A DNA stretch of 64,000 nucleotides, taken from positions 679,955 through 743,954 of the forward strand of contig SCFE01000115.1 of NCBI GenBank assembly GCA_004352715.1, in the 5' to 3' direction. How positions within the stretch are numbered: position 1 is the stretch's first letter; the number at the start of each line of letters is the position of its first letter. Of the stretch, positions 46,201 through 56,560 are shown piece after piece. The notes under the pieces are model-generated. The model was not told the DNA's origin and ran no database searches. It was given only the letters and a program-made list of their open reading frames with translations. Source of the stretch: Hofstenia miamia (Eukaryota; Xenacoelomorpha; Acoela). The position numbers were made by a program, and so were the translations under genes.

Positions 46201-46293
46201 ATTTTTTGATTAAAAGTCTGCTATATGCCTGTAATCAATGTTTGAAAAGCTTTCGTATTCATTCAACTTTGTATGTACATCTACATTCTCATT
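46201..46293 (+). CDS. C2H2 zinc finger exon candidate
   Basis: After a good AATTTGTTTAG acceptor the frame codes a full classical finger, YACNQCLKSFRIHSTLYV then HLHSH, at 46224-46292. The spacing is C-x2-C-x12-H-x3-H with the aromatic, Phe and Leu core in place. Such fingers bind DNA, usually in arrays; only one is present. A possible CATT|GTATAA donor follows at once. The open frame runs on to 46406, but an inverted repeat starts at 46290, so what follows may not belong to the gene. No neighbouring finger exon was seen. Confidence 0.5.
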
Positions 46294-46495
46294 GTATAAT
46301 AAATAGTATTATTAAATTTACTAAAGGAGCGATTACTTTATTTCATTCATCATCCCCTCATGCCAAATTTGAATGTGAAATGTATGTTAAATTAATAGCT
46401 AGCTAGAACATTGACATTTATCAGTTTAGAGAATACTATAGATTTTTACCTATTTACAAAGGAAACATAGGAGTTTAAATATTTTATATTAAAAC
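46290..46495 (+). repeat. Inverted copy of 51797-52002
   Basis: 206 bases identical, by my reading, to the reverse complement of 51797-52002. The right edge is the gap at 46496. The partner lies just 3' of the orphan gene at 51268-51681. Confidence 0.88.
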
Positions 46496-47495
46496 NNNNN
46501 NNNNNNNNNNNNNNNNNNNNNNNNNNNNNNNNNNNNNNNNNNNNNNNNNNNNNNNNNNNNNNNNNNNNNNNNNNNNNNNNNNNNNNNNNNNNNNNNNNNN
46601 NNNNNNNNNNNNNNNNNNNNNNNNNNNNNNNNNNNNNNNNNNNNNNNNNNNNNNNNNNNNNNNNNNNNNNNNNNNNNNNNNNNNNNNNNNNNNNNNNNNN
46701 NNNNNNNNNNNNNNNNNNNNNNNNNNNNNNNNNNNNNNNNNNNNNNNNNNNNNNNNNNNNNNNNNNNNNNNNNNNNNNNNNNNNNNNNNNNNNNNNNNNN
46801 NNNNNNNNNNNNNNNNNNNNNNNNNNNNNNNNNNNNNNNNNNNNNNNNNNNNNNNNNNNNNNNNNNNNNNNNNNNNNNNNNNNNNNNNNNNNNNNNNNNN
46901 NNNNNNNNNNNNNNNNNNNNNNNNNNNNNNNNNNNNNNNNNNNNNNNNNNNNNNNNNNNNNNNNNNNNNNNNNNNNNNNNNNNNNNNNNNNNNNNNNNNN
47001 NNNNNNNNNNNNNNNNNNNNNNNNNNNNNNNNNNNNNNNNNNNNNNNNNNNNNNNNNNNNNNNNNNNNNNNNNNNNNNNNNNNNNNNNNNNNNNNNNNNN
47101 NNNNNNNNNNNNNNNNNNNNNNNNNNNNNNNNNNNNNNNNNNNNNNNNNNNNNNNNNNNNNNNNNNNNNNNNNNNNNNNNNNNNNNNNNNNNNNNNNNNN
47201 NNNNNNNNNNNNNNNNNNNNNNNNNNNNNNNNNNNNNNNNNNNNNNNNNNNNNNNNNNNNNNNNNNNNNNNNNNNNNNNNNNNNNNNNNNNNNNNNNNNN
47301 NNNNNNNNNNNNNNNNNNNNNNNNNNNNNNNNNNNNNNNNNNNNNNNNNNNNNNNNNNNNNNNNNNNNNNNNNNNNNNNNNNNNNNNNNNNNNNNNNNNN
47401 NNNNNNNNNNNNNNNNNNNNNNNNNNNNNNNNNNNNNNNNNNNNNNNNNNNNNNNNNNNNNNNNNNNNNNNNNNNNNNNNNNNNNNNNNNNNNNN
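46496..47495. other. Assembly gap (1000 N)
   Basis: A round-number gap of unknown true size. Its left edge continues an inverted copy of the orphan gene's 3' flank, and its right edge an inverted copy of a LINE. Confidence 0.95.
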
Positions 47496-49364
47496 TTTTA
47501 ATGTTGTCTTATCCTTGGATTCCACTGATATCTTGTTTTTGGTAGAAACGCACCTAAATAATTTAATTAGCGATGATTCCATCACGCTTCCTGGGTACGA
47601 AGTTAAGCGTGGAGACCGTTCTGATAAAGAAGGTGGTGGTGTAATGTTTCAGGTTAAAAAAGGCGTGCCCTATTTCAACTTTATGTTCTTTAGATTTCGT
47701 TGAAGAGCTTATATCTATTCAATCCTTATGGATTGTCGTAAAGCCGGATATGGCGCCACGCGGAGTAAGTGGATACATTTGTGGGGTTACATACCATTCT
47801 TTTTGGAATTCAACTGATGATCAGATTATGACATCTTATCTTCGACACTGCTAATTACAGTAGCCATAAAATCATTAGTGGTGGGGATTTTAATCAACTT
47901 AAAACTTTTTTACTACAGAATAGCAGCTAAGGCAATTAGTGAACTTTCCAACGTATGGAATCAGGACACTTGATAAAGTTTTTGTCAGTTACCCTGATCT
48001 TTTTGATAAAGCTAGTTGTCAACCAAATATTGGCGGCTGTCATCATTCTTCTGTTTTTATTCGGGCTACTAATATTCACCAACAACCTAAGTGGATTATA
48101 TCTCGCAACAAATCTACATACAATCGACAATGATTTGGTAAGTACCAGGTAGACATTTATTGGGATCTTAACCTAGACCTTACATTCCCGTTGACTGAAA
48201 TTTGGCAGACATTCTCCAACATTATTAATGAGCTCATAGAATTCTGCTCTCCGCTTAAAAAAATTATCATGGGCAGAAACCTTGGATAACTGACCATTTT
48301 CTAAAACTCATATTGAAACGCCAGAAAGAATTACGTTTGGGTAATTTGCAAAGTTTCGTCGACTCCGTATTAAAATCAATCGTTTGCTACGTTCTGCCCT
48401 GGTCAACTATTATAATAGGCATATTGAAAATCTAAAAATATCTAGTCCTTGTAAATGGTGGAATAATATCAAAGCCATTAGTGGAATAGCAGCAAAGAAG
48501 TCTTCTACTTTATCCCTGAATGGTAACTTGGTTAATCTTGATCTCGAATCTCCTGCTAATGAAATCAATAAAGAGCTCGTTAAAATTACCGAGGGATATG
48601 AAACGCTTACCCCAGATTGGCTCAATGCGTATCTGAATACGAGGTTTTTCTTGTATTGAGTACACTTAATGGTAGAATGAGCTCTGGTCCTGATTTATGT
48701 GGTAATTCTATTCCAAATTGGATTTTAAAGACTTTTGTTACGAACTTCCACTTCACATATCTTCACTATTAAACGCGTCTTTTTCCGACAGTTACATGTA
48801 ACATGTTTGGAAAAACGTAGACCTGTCAAATCGATTACTTCTGATATTCGACCCATAGCCATTACGCATTCGATATCAAAAATCGCAGAATCGTTTATTC
48901 TTGAGAAAAAGTTCAAAAATATTGGATAGCCTTGACCCTCTTCAATTTGGGGTAATTTCTGGTAGATCAACCGTTCTTGCCTACTTAGTATTGTGCATCA
49001 AAGGATTATTGAATTAGACGAACGAGGAGCTTACCTCAGAATATTTTTTTTGTATTACAAAAAAGCTTTCGACATAATAAACCATCCCATAGTGATCAAA
49101 AGATTGCGTGATATCAATATATCCTCTTTTGCAGTCAATTGGATTGCCGGCAAAATTCACGCTGTGTCGATGATTGATTTCCCACAGGAAAAATATGCCT
49201 CAACCGCAAAAGCACGTTCCACGTTCGTCCATTCTATGACTACTGCAAAGAAACAAGAAAATAAATTAATGCAGCTCATCATACAAAACAAACTTTACAG
49301 TTCGCTCTCTCGATTAAGACCCTCGTTAAAGTTATCGGGGCAAATCACACTTCAGAAAGACTAA
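47496..49364 (+). mobile_element. CR1/jockey-type LINE ORF2 fragment, copy 2
   Basis: In order: endonuclease (STDILFLVETHLNN with catalytic Glu, LPGYEV, RGDRSDKEGGGV) at 47496-47830, then its later part (PTYGIRTLDKVF, GGCHHSSVF) to about 48130. A linker follows with SGPD and IPNWILKTF at 48660-48730. The reverse transcriptase comes last, with DIRPIAITHSISKI, LQFGVISGRSTV and KKAFDIINH at 48830-49100. Many frameshifts and stops make it dead. After NWIAG near 49150 the normal reverse transcriptase text ends, so the LxDD active site is missing. The first 337 bases recur inverted at 55740-56076. The family replicates by target-primed reverse transcription. Confidence 0.8.
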
Positions 49365-50584
49365 TTTAAATAAGCAAGTTGCTCTGCCTCACCCTGTACT
49401 AACTATTTTTGCTTACTTATCTATTGCCAAATTTATGAAATTTGTTATTCATATATATGTACATAAATTAGAGAAATGCCATATTTCTAATATTACTAAA
49501 ACTATAGCAACAAAATGTTCTTCAAGATTGCTGTTTTCCGACGAATTGCGAAGTTGACAGCCCGTTAAGTTATAATGTACCCTTTCCAAATCATTTCTAC
49601 CCATCTTGCTTTTTATTTTGTTCCTGAACAAAGATTATTCATTAGGAAATCAGATTTTTGAAAAATAATTTTTGACGTGTTGTTTATCTTTTACTAATGC
49701 ATTTTGATGGAGAGAAACTATTTCTGAGATGGAGAAGCATTAATAATAGCAATAATTACGATATGTATTTTGAGTTAAATGACATTGGCTATGATCACTA
49801 ATACAGAATAAATATGATGTCGTCTTCTTTTGATTTGGAACTCGATATAAACGCCCTACAATTGAGCTTAGAATTACAGTACTAGTCCCACAAACCCTCA
49901 TGAAACCCATGGGCGAGATTTCAACTCCACCCCACAATGTTGATGAGGATCCCCACGTCACTGGTCACGCTTTCAAATATGTGTTTATATATATACAGAG
50001 TAACATATTTCAGTATGAGTGGGGATTATTTTGATAAGTATTCATAAATTCAATCTGGAATATGCTGTTTAACCGGTTACATAACTAGTTCCATGATAAT
50101 TTTTGATTTTTTACTGCCTCTCAGTGTAATGAATGTTCAGTGACGATTAATGTTTTTGCATTATTTAATTTATGGCTGTGTACTGATAATCTAAGGGATC
50201 ATATGAATGGCAATCTTGTTGCCTACAAAGTGCAAGCTTTATGTGTTTCACGCGCTTCTTGGTCTATCTAGAAGTTACTTAAATCAAATAATGCTACACA
50301 ACTGCAGTTATTATGAAATATATTGAAGCAGTAATTTTGCCAGGACTGAAGTGATTCTTTAGGATCTGAGTCATTTGTTTGATTCCATTGCCAGAAAGAT
50401 GAATTAGTATTATAGAGTTTATATTTATTTTCTCGTATTTAACATTTCGATTAATTTCTTGAGTATACGAAAATAGTTTTTCAGAGGCAATGCAAAAAAT
50501 GTACATATCGGCCTCATACTACTGTATCATGTAAAACCTTTAAGTTTAAATAGTGAAGTCATTTATATTTCAAATAGTAAAGGT
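49365..50584 (+). other. AT-rich repeat DNA between LINE and tail repeat
   Basis: 49272-50081 has no counterpart in LINE copy 1. From 50082 on it is near-identical to 43894 onward. Apparent open frames on the minus strand are repeated in both copies and look like by-products of low-complexity DNA. Confidence 0.5.
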
Positions 50585-51180
50585 GTTAGTAGTATGAAGG
50601 GACTTCCATTTCATCGCACAACTTTGATTCTGATTGATCGACAGATGACCTTTGGCCTCTGCTGGGCCGTGTATATAGACGGAGGGTTTATCTCTGACGT
50701 CATTGGAACATATTCTCTTTTGTTATAATATTTGTTGGCAAACACATTTGTTTGTAGTCTTGTATAAAATGTAACCAATATTTTTTTATACATATTACAT
50801 AAATAATTGGCCGTGTATATTGACGGGGGTGTATCTCTGATGTCATTGGAATATATTCTGTTTAGTTGTAATATTTGTTGGCAAATACGTTTGTTTGTAG
50901 TCTATTGTTTAAAATGTAGCCAATTTTTTTGTGCATATACGTTTTTGGAATTACATAATTAATAAGTCAAAAAATCCAATGAGATTAGAATTGTTTGCAG
51001 TCTATTGTTTAAAATGTATCTAATTTGTTTACTTGCTCATTTCGAGGCCTAATTTAGTTTACATACTTGTTTTTTTATTAACAATCATGACAATGGAAAT
51101 ATCACATTAATTTAGTTTACATACTTATTTTACATTGGACGTGGAAATTGCCCGGGGTGTTGTAGTGACGTCATAGTGTG
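50585..51180 (+). repeat. Degenerate tandem repeat with TGACGTCA cores
   Basis: Two adjacent units start GGCCGTGTATAT at 50665 and 50809, 144 bases apart. Each has a GACGG(A/G)GG stretch, then TCTCTGA(C/T)GTCATTGGAA and a T-rich tail ending near TTTAAAATGTA. A third tail stands alone at about 50989-51035, and a diverged third core at about 51131-51180. The full palindrome TGACGTCA occurs at 50695-50702 and 51166-51173. The same two units occur in the copy at about 44477-44870. The tandem arrangement and GC-rich cores look like repeated promoter modules or LINE tail repeats. Confidence 0.7.
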
Positions 51181-51210
51181 TTGACTGATTAAACAACTCA
51201 ATCTATATAT
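51166..51210 (+). promoter_or_regulatory. Candidate promoter of the orphan gene: CRE-like site and TATA box
   Basis: TGACGTCA, the palindromic site bound by CREB/ATF factors, lies at 51166-51173. TCTATATAT at about 51203-51210 is a good TATA box, some 60 bases before the ATG at 51268. The short spacing implies a 5' UTR of about 30 bases. Inference from motifs only. Confidence 0.4.
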
Positions 51211-51267
51211 TCACCCAAATCGTGAGATAAAATCATTATTTTTCTTCTACGCAAATTCATTTTTCTC

Positions 51268-51681
51268 ATGGAAATTTCTGTTGAAACCATACCATCTGGT
51301 TCACTTGGCATTCTATTTGACGAGGTATGTACAACTCCACCACCAGCCTCCAACTATAATCCACTAACACAAGAGATGATAGTCCCTCCTCCTGCACCTG
51401 TAAAAGAAAAACGCAAAGCTCATCACAAGCGAAGACGTCCTGTAGTCAATAATAATGCAATTGTCTTACCATTCTACAACACTATTAAAGACGATAATGT
51501 TTTACAATGTTTAAATGATGTCAATTCCCAGTCATCACAATGTATTTTTTCAACCGCAAGTCCTGCTAGTGAACTTCCGAAAAAACTTTGGCTAACAATC
51601 GAAGACGCTGTTCAGTTGAACACAAGTTATGGGGTCGAAGTAAAGATTAGACTCGATAATGGTGTTTATTATTTGCAATAG
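51268..51681 (+). CDS. Orphan 137-residue protein, intact single exon
   Basis: An ATG-started frame of 137 codons with a TATA box about 60 bases upstream and AATAAA 268 bases after the stop. The N-terminal 50 residues are Pro- and Ser-rich (TTPPPAS, VPPPAPVKEK). A strongly basic patch KEKRKAHHKRRRP follows, shaped like a nuclear localisation or nucleic-acid binding segment. The middle is Asn/Ser/Gln-rich. The C-terminal 30 residues (LPKKLWLTIEDAVQL, then a VEVKIRLDNGVYYLQ end) look like a small folded unit of alternating strands. There is no signal peptide or membrane segment. I do not recognise the family. Codon content is much less AT-biased than the flanks. It stands between a tandem repeat and an inverted repeat, so it might be carried by a mobile element rather than be a host gene. 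Confidence 0.6.
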   Translation: MEISVETIPSGSLGILFDEVCTTPPPASNYNPLTQEMIVPPPAPVKEKRKAHHKRRRPVVNNNAIVLPFYNTIKDDNVLQCLNDVNSQSSQCIFSTASPASELPKKLWLTIEDAVQLNTSYGVEVKIRLDNGVYYLQ

Positions 51682-51796
51682 TGCTATTGCAAAACGTATT
51701 GTATTACAGTTTAGTAAATAGAAAATGCATAGTTTTGCTTTCATTCTACATGTACTAGTTTTATGTTTGATAAATTATTACATTTCATAAACATTC

Positions 51797-52002
51797 GTTT
51801 TAATATAAAATATTTAAACTCCTATGTTTCCTTTGTAAATAGGTAAAAATCTATAGTATTCTCTAAACTGATAAATGTCAATGTTCTAGCTAGCTATTAA
51901 TTTAACATACATTTCACATTCAAATTTGGCATGAGGGGATGATGAATGAAATAAAGTAATCGCTCCTTTAGTAAATTTAATAATACTATTTATTATACAA
52001 TG
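51797..52002 (+). repeat. Inverted copy of 46290-46495
   Basis: Partner of the repeat next to the zinc-finger exon. It contains the orphan gene's candidate polyadenylation signal. Confidence 0.88.
51950..51955 (+). terminator. Candidate polyadenylation signal of the orphan gene
   Basis: AATAAA, 268 bases after the stop codon. Confidence 0.4.
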
Positions 52003-54089
52003 TTTCTGCAAAATTTTTTTTGTTACTGATTCCTTTGTAATCTGTCACCAACAAAAGATACAGCTGCATTGTATATATTATTATTGCCATCCATCTAGCA
52101 CGGTGACCGGCACCAGGGCGCAGAAAATGTACTCAGCGTGAAGGTTCAACATTCAAGACGAGCATTGTCAGCTCCAACATTTCTCGAATTGCTTAAAAAT
52201 TTGTATATCTGGACCACTTGATACTATTCCAGTGCACACATTGAAAACTTTGTCAATGGCAATTTCTGAAACATGCTTTCTGCAAGCAAAATGGAGGAGA
52301 TCTCTGTTCAATGTTTCTTAAAGAAGCGTACATTCACCTGAGTGAATTCCTGTATTGCATGGGGGAGGGGGGTAGCATCAAATGACATGCTGGTTACCCG
52401 ATCTGTCAAATTCCAAATGCGCAATACTTTGGTGTATTAATTAATTTCAAATGTTATGTAATAAAGTGTATTTTCAATTTAACTAAATTTTGGTAAGATA
52501 AAAAAAGCAGCTAGGTATATTTTCAATTTTTAAGTAGTAAGTAAAATTGACATTTTTTAGTATTTTTTAACGAAATTCAATGCAATTGGGGCACCAGAAA
52601 AAATTGACACAGACTGCTGAACATTTGCATGCCGGGCTTGTATACCAATGGCAATAAAATGTGGGTGTGAGAAGTCAGCACCTGCACAATTTATTTTTTG
52701 CTGTATATTTGTGGACCACCCTAATATATATATATATAATACCATGGTTATATCAATTAAATGAATTAATATATAAAATAGAATAGTAATTACAAATATG
52801 AATGCGTTTTATTGAACATTCGTTTCTGATATAAATAGAATTTTAAGCCAGTCCATGGAACAATGTTTAATATCACCAGTATATTAAAACTTTTAAGTGT
52901 ATAAATAGCTTATGCAATAGAACGGACCTTTCGACCTTGAGCATAAATTAAGTGGATTTAATTTCATAATTAGGATTTTGCATTGCAAAGAAATAAATGC
53001 ACATTAATTCGAACGAGCACATTTTATAAATATGATTTTTATGGAAAAATCTGTAATAGCCCGTTTTTGTGTAAGTATTTACGACAACATTTTGTAGGCT
53101 ACTCAGCCATATAAACGTAACTGTATTATTAACCGTATATGGACCAAATGCGTTCCTCAGGGACAGAAAAACATTGATCTTATAAATATAATCAGAATGG
53201 TTTTTTCAAATGTGGTTATTAAAGGAACGGGACACAACCGTGGCCCTACATAAGACGAGTGCAGTTATTCGTATTGTTTCGTTCACTCTTGTCACGTGGT
53301 CTACTTCTCAGATGTAAACCAGATGCAAAATAAATTGGTCCATATAGGGTTAATAGAATTTTCTTAAGAATTTTTGTTATTTTCTAAACTGCTATATCTT
53401 AACCCTCTAACAGAAATGTTCAAAGTTTTCATACAGCAAGCATTGACCCGCGAGCTTCCACACAAAACACAGCCTACTTTTAAATAATGCACCGATCAAT
53501 ATTTTAAGCAAGATACTACGTTATCAGTATTTTTCGGTATTGTCATAATATAGCGGTATTGGTTTCAGTATCGGTATACCACCGGGCTCTAGAAACTTTA
53601 AGCATGTAATATCGTTATTTGAACAATCAGTAATTAACTACTTATTCTTGGCAATATTATATAACAATATCTATAGAATTAAACATCCAATCAAATTCGT
53701 TTTTGATTTTAATGTTTGCGATCAGTAATTGATGTGTTGATTATAGTCTTCCCAGTGATAGAAAAACACAATTCCTATTAAACTTAATAGCTGAATAAAC
53801 AAGTGGCCGTGCGTCAAAATAATACTCGTCTGAATGCAATTTCATCCAAAGATGCGCATCAAAATTTTCTCGTCTGAACGCACCTTTAGGCATCGTAGTA
53901 ATTGAATTTTCGAGTCAATTCAACAGACGATTCGAATAAATTTATAGAAAATCCAAGTGCTTCGAAGATAGAATGCAGTGTGAGTACTGATTTATCCTCC
54001 TTGAAAACAATTCCTAATTATTTGAATATGATTTAAAACAATCTCTAAGTTCTTGTTGAGGAAAAATAAATACCAAGTTGTCTATGTGA
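52003..54089. other. AT-rich DNA, no gene recognised
   Basis: A somewhat GC-richer stretch at about 52090-52380 and another at 53220-53320 may be unrecognised repeat pieces. A short (TA)n lies at about 52720-52738. Nothing codes convincingly. Confidence 0.4.
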
Positions 54090-54720
54090 GATCAAGCGAT
54101 ATAGCAATACTGTTTCATTGGCATAATTAAGCAGTTCTTGAACAATTGACAGATAAACGGTGCTATGAACGTTCCCATGGGTTATTTTGTAAATCGAATT
54201 CTTCTGTGTAAAGGATCAATAAAATTAGTCTTAAAGCGCTCGTGAATTGGCAAATCGATATGGTAACAGGCGAATTTTAAGTCCAGTTGAGCAGCCACAT
54301 CACTCGTTTTGGGTTCGTGGAAAATAAGTACCTTGGCAAATGACGGTAAGTAAAACTTGGGTGAAGTACAATCTGGTGTCAGCGGTGAAAAATCAACAAC
54401 AAGTCTGAGCATTGTACGGTTTTTAGGAATCCCGAAAACACCGAATTCATAGATCGACGGGGATGCTTTCTCGATAATATTGGCCTTGTATAGAGCATTG
54501 ACTTGAGCGATAATGTTGACTATTAACCGTATTGTCAAAAATATATGGTTTCTTTAATACGTAAGTCTCCAATTCTTTAAAAGATATGTAGGGTTTTTCA
54601 ATAAATTGCAGTCATTTAGGTACATTAAGTTTTCAAAAATCAATTTCCAGCTTAAATTAATTTCTGGGAAGTCGTACTCCGGAATGTGGGTTGCATCTTG
54701 CGTTTAAGTTAAGTCACTGA
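54090..54720 (-). pseudogene. Retroelement reverse transcriptase fossil, unclassified
   Basis: The minus strand from 54538 to 54182 is an open frame of 118 codons. It holds ALYKANIIEKASPS, FGIPKNRTMLRLVVDF and VAAQLDLKFACYHIDL. These fit the fingers and first catalytic Asp of retroviral-type reverse transcriptases (lv.sG.i..s.sp, .k..g..R...DyR.lN, ..kiDl..ay..ipl). PMGTFIAPFICQLF follows, equal to the usual MPFGL..AP..FQ block. After a stop SHIDNLVFIF stands at the place of the YxDD motif, with Asn for the second Asp. Upstream, 54720-54560 still shows coding-like text with a frame break. The wording is unlike common Gypsy elements. Type (LTR, DIRS or other) is open. Confidence 0.6.
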
Positions 54721-54739
54721 ATTGTTGGTATTCCCAATC

Positions 54740-55739
54740 NNNNNNNNNNNNNNNNNNNNNNNNNNNNNNNNNNNNNNNNNNNNNNNNNNNNNNNNNNNNN
54801 NNNNNNNNNNNNNNNNNNNNNNNNNNNNNNNNNNNNNNNNNNNNNNNNNNNNNNNNNNNNNNNNNNNNNNNNNNNNNNNNNNNNNNNNNNNNNNNNNNNN
54901 NNNNNNNNNNNNNNNNNNNNNNNNNNNNNNNNNNNNNNNNNNNNNNNNNNNNNNNNNNNNNNNNNNNNNNNNNNNNNNNNNNNNNNNNNNNNNNNNNNNN
55001 NNNNNNNNNNNNNNNNNNNNNNNNNNNNNNNNNNNNNNNNNNNNNNNNNNNNNNNNNNNNNNNNNNNNNNNNNNNNNNNNNNNNNNNNNNNNNNNNNNNN
55101 NNNNNNNNNNNNNNNNNNNNNNNNNNNNNNNNNNNNNNNNNNNNNNNNNNNNNNNNNNNNNNNNNNNNNNNNNNNNNNNNNNNNNNNNNNNNNNNNNNNN
55201 NNNNNNNNNNNNNNNNNNNNNNNNNNNNNNNNNNNNNNNNNNNNNNNNNNNNNNNNNNNNNNNNNNNNNNNNNNNNNNNNNNNNNNNNNNNNNNNNNNNN
55301 NNNNNNNNNNNNNNNNNNNNNNNNNNNNNNNNNNNNNNNNNNNNNNNNNNNNNNNNNNNNNNNNNNNNNNNNNNNNNNNNNNNNNNNNNNNNNNNNNNNN
55401 NNNNNNNNNNNNNNNNNNNNNNNNNNNNNNNNNNNNNNNNNNNNNNNNNNNNNNNNNNNNNNNNNNNNNNNNNNNNNNNNNNNNNNNNNNNNNNNNNNNN
55501 NNNNNNNNNNNNNNNNNNNNNNNNNNNNNNNNNNNNNNNNNNNNNNNNNNNNNNNNNNNNNNNNNNNNNNNNNNNNNNNNNNNNNNNNNNNNNNNNNNNN
55601 NNNNNNNNNNNNNNNNNNNNNNNNNNNNNNNNNNNNNNNNNNNNNNNNNNNNNNNNNNNNNNNNNNNNNNNNNNNNNNNNNNNNNNNNNNNNNNNNNNNN
55701 NNNNNNNNNNNNNNNNNNNNNNNNNNNNNNNNNNNNNNN
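54740..55739. other. Assembly gap (1000 N)
   Basis: The right edge interrupts the inverted LINE copy exactly where the plus-strand copy continues at 47833. Confidence 0.95.
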
Positions 55740-56560
55740 GTCATAATCTGATCATCAGTTGAATTCCAAAAAGAATGGTATGTAACCCCACAAATGTATC
55801 CACTTACTCCGCGTGGCGCCATATCCGGCTTTACGACAATCCATAAGGATTGAATAGATATAAGCTCTTCAACGAAATCTAAAGAACATAAAGTTGAAAT
55901 AGGGCACGCCTTTTTTAACCTGAAACATTACACCACCACCTTCTTTATCAGAACGGTCTCCACGCTTAACTTCGTACCCAGGAAGCGTGATGGAATCATC
56001 GCTAATTAAATTATTTAGGTGCGTTTCTACCAAAAACAAGATATCAGTGGAATCCAAGGATAAGACAACATTAAAAAGTTCGTCTATCTTGTATCTTATT
56101 GACTGAACGTTAGATAAGAACGAACTAGGGATAAAAACAGAACTATCCCCCTCTGTCTTATGTCAACGACCGACGACGACTAGGGTATCATACTTATTAT
56201 TGCGAATTTTTAATGTGTTCCGATCTGCACCAGCCTTCGGGAGTTCTTTTTCTTCAAGAAACTTTTCTCCAAATCCCTATCAGTAATTGAGAGATAGTGC
56301 GAGATATAAACCTTCTTTGTGTAAAATTTTAGTGTATAAGCCTTTAATAATAGCTTCCTTCCTCCCAAATGCTGGGGAACGTCATTATCATAGTTCTGGG
56401 TCGCTGACGTGTAGGGTCAAATTCGCTAACATGGCGGATATCATTGACTAGGTTCGGGTTACCACCAAGATAGTCAACAAGTTTACACACCAAACTGGAT
56501 TCATCGTCTAAACGTTCATCATGACTATTACTATTAAGCTTTATTAAACTGTATATAAGT
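55740..56560 (-). mobile_element. LINE with ORF1 end and ORF2 endonuclease start
   Basis: Read on the minus strand, about 56520-56163 gives an ORF1 C-terminal part: FDPTRQRPRTMIMTFPSIWE, then YISHYLSITDRDLE, LPKAGADRNTLKIRNNKYD and VVGR before a stop. This is the usual end of ORF1 in CR1-like LINEs (..rRPRpi.v.f.s...r...., R.eG......ir.g.iv). Frame breaks interrupt it near 56340 and 56290. About 30 bases on, ORF2 begins with SNVQSIRYKIDELF and the endonuclease STDILFLVETHLNN, and is cut by the gap at 55739. The endonuclease part is identical to 47496-47832 inverted, including its premature stop after FRFR. Confidence 0.75.
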
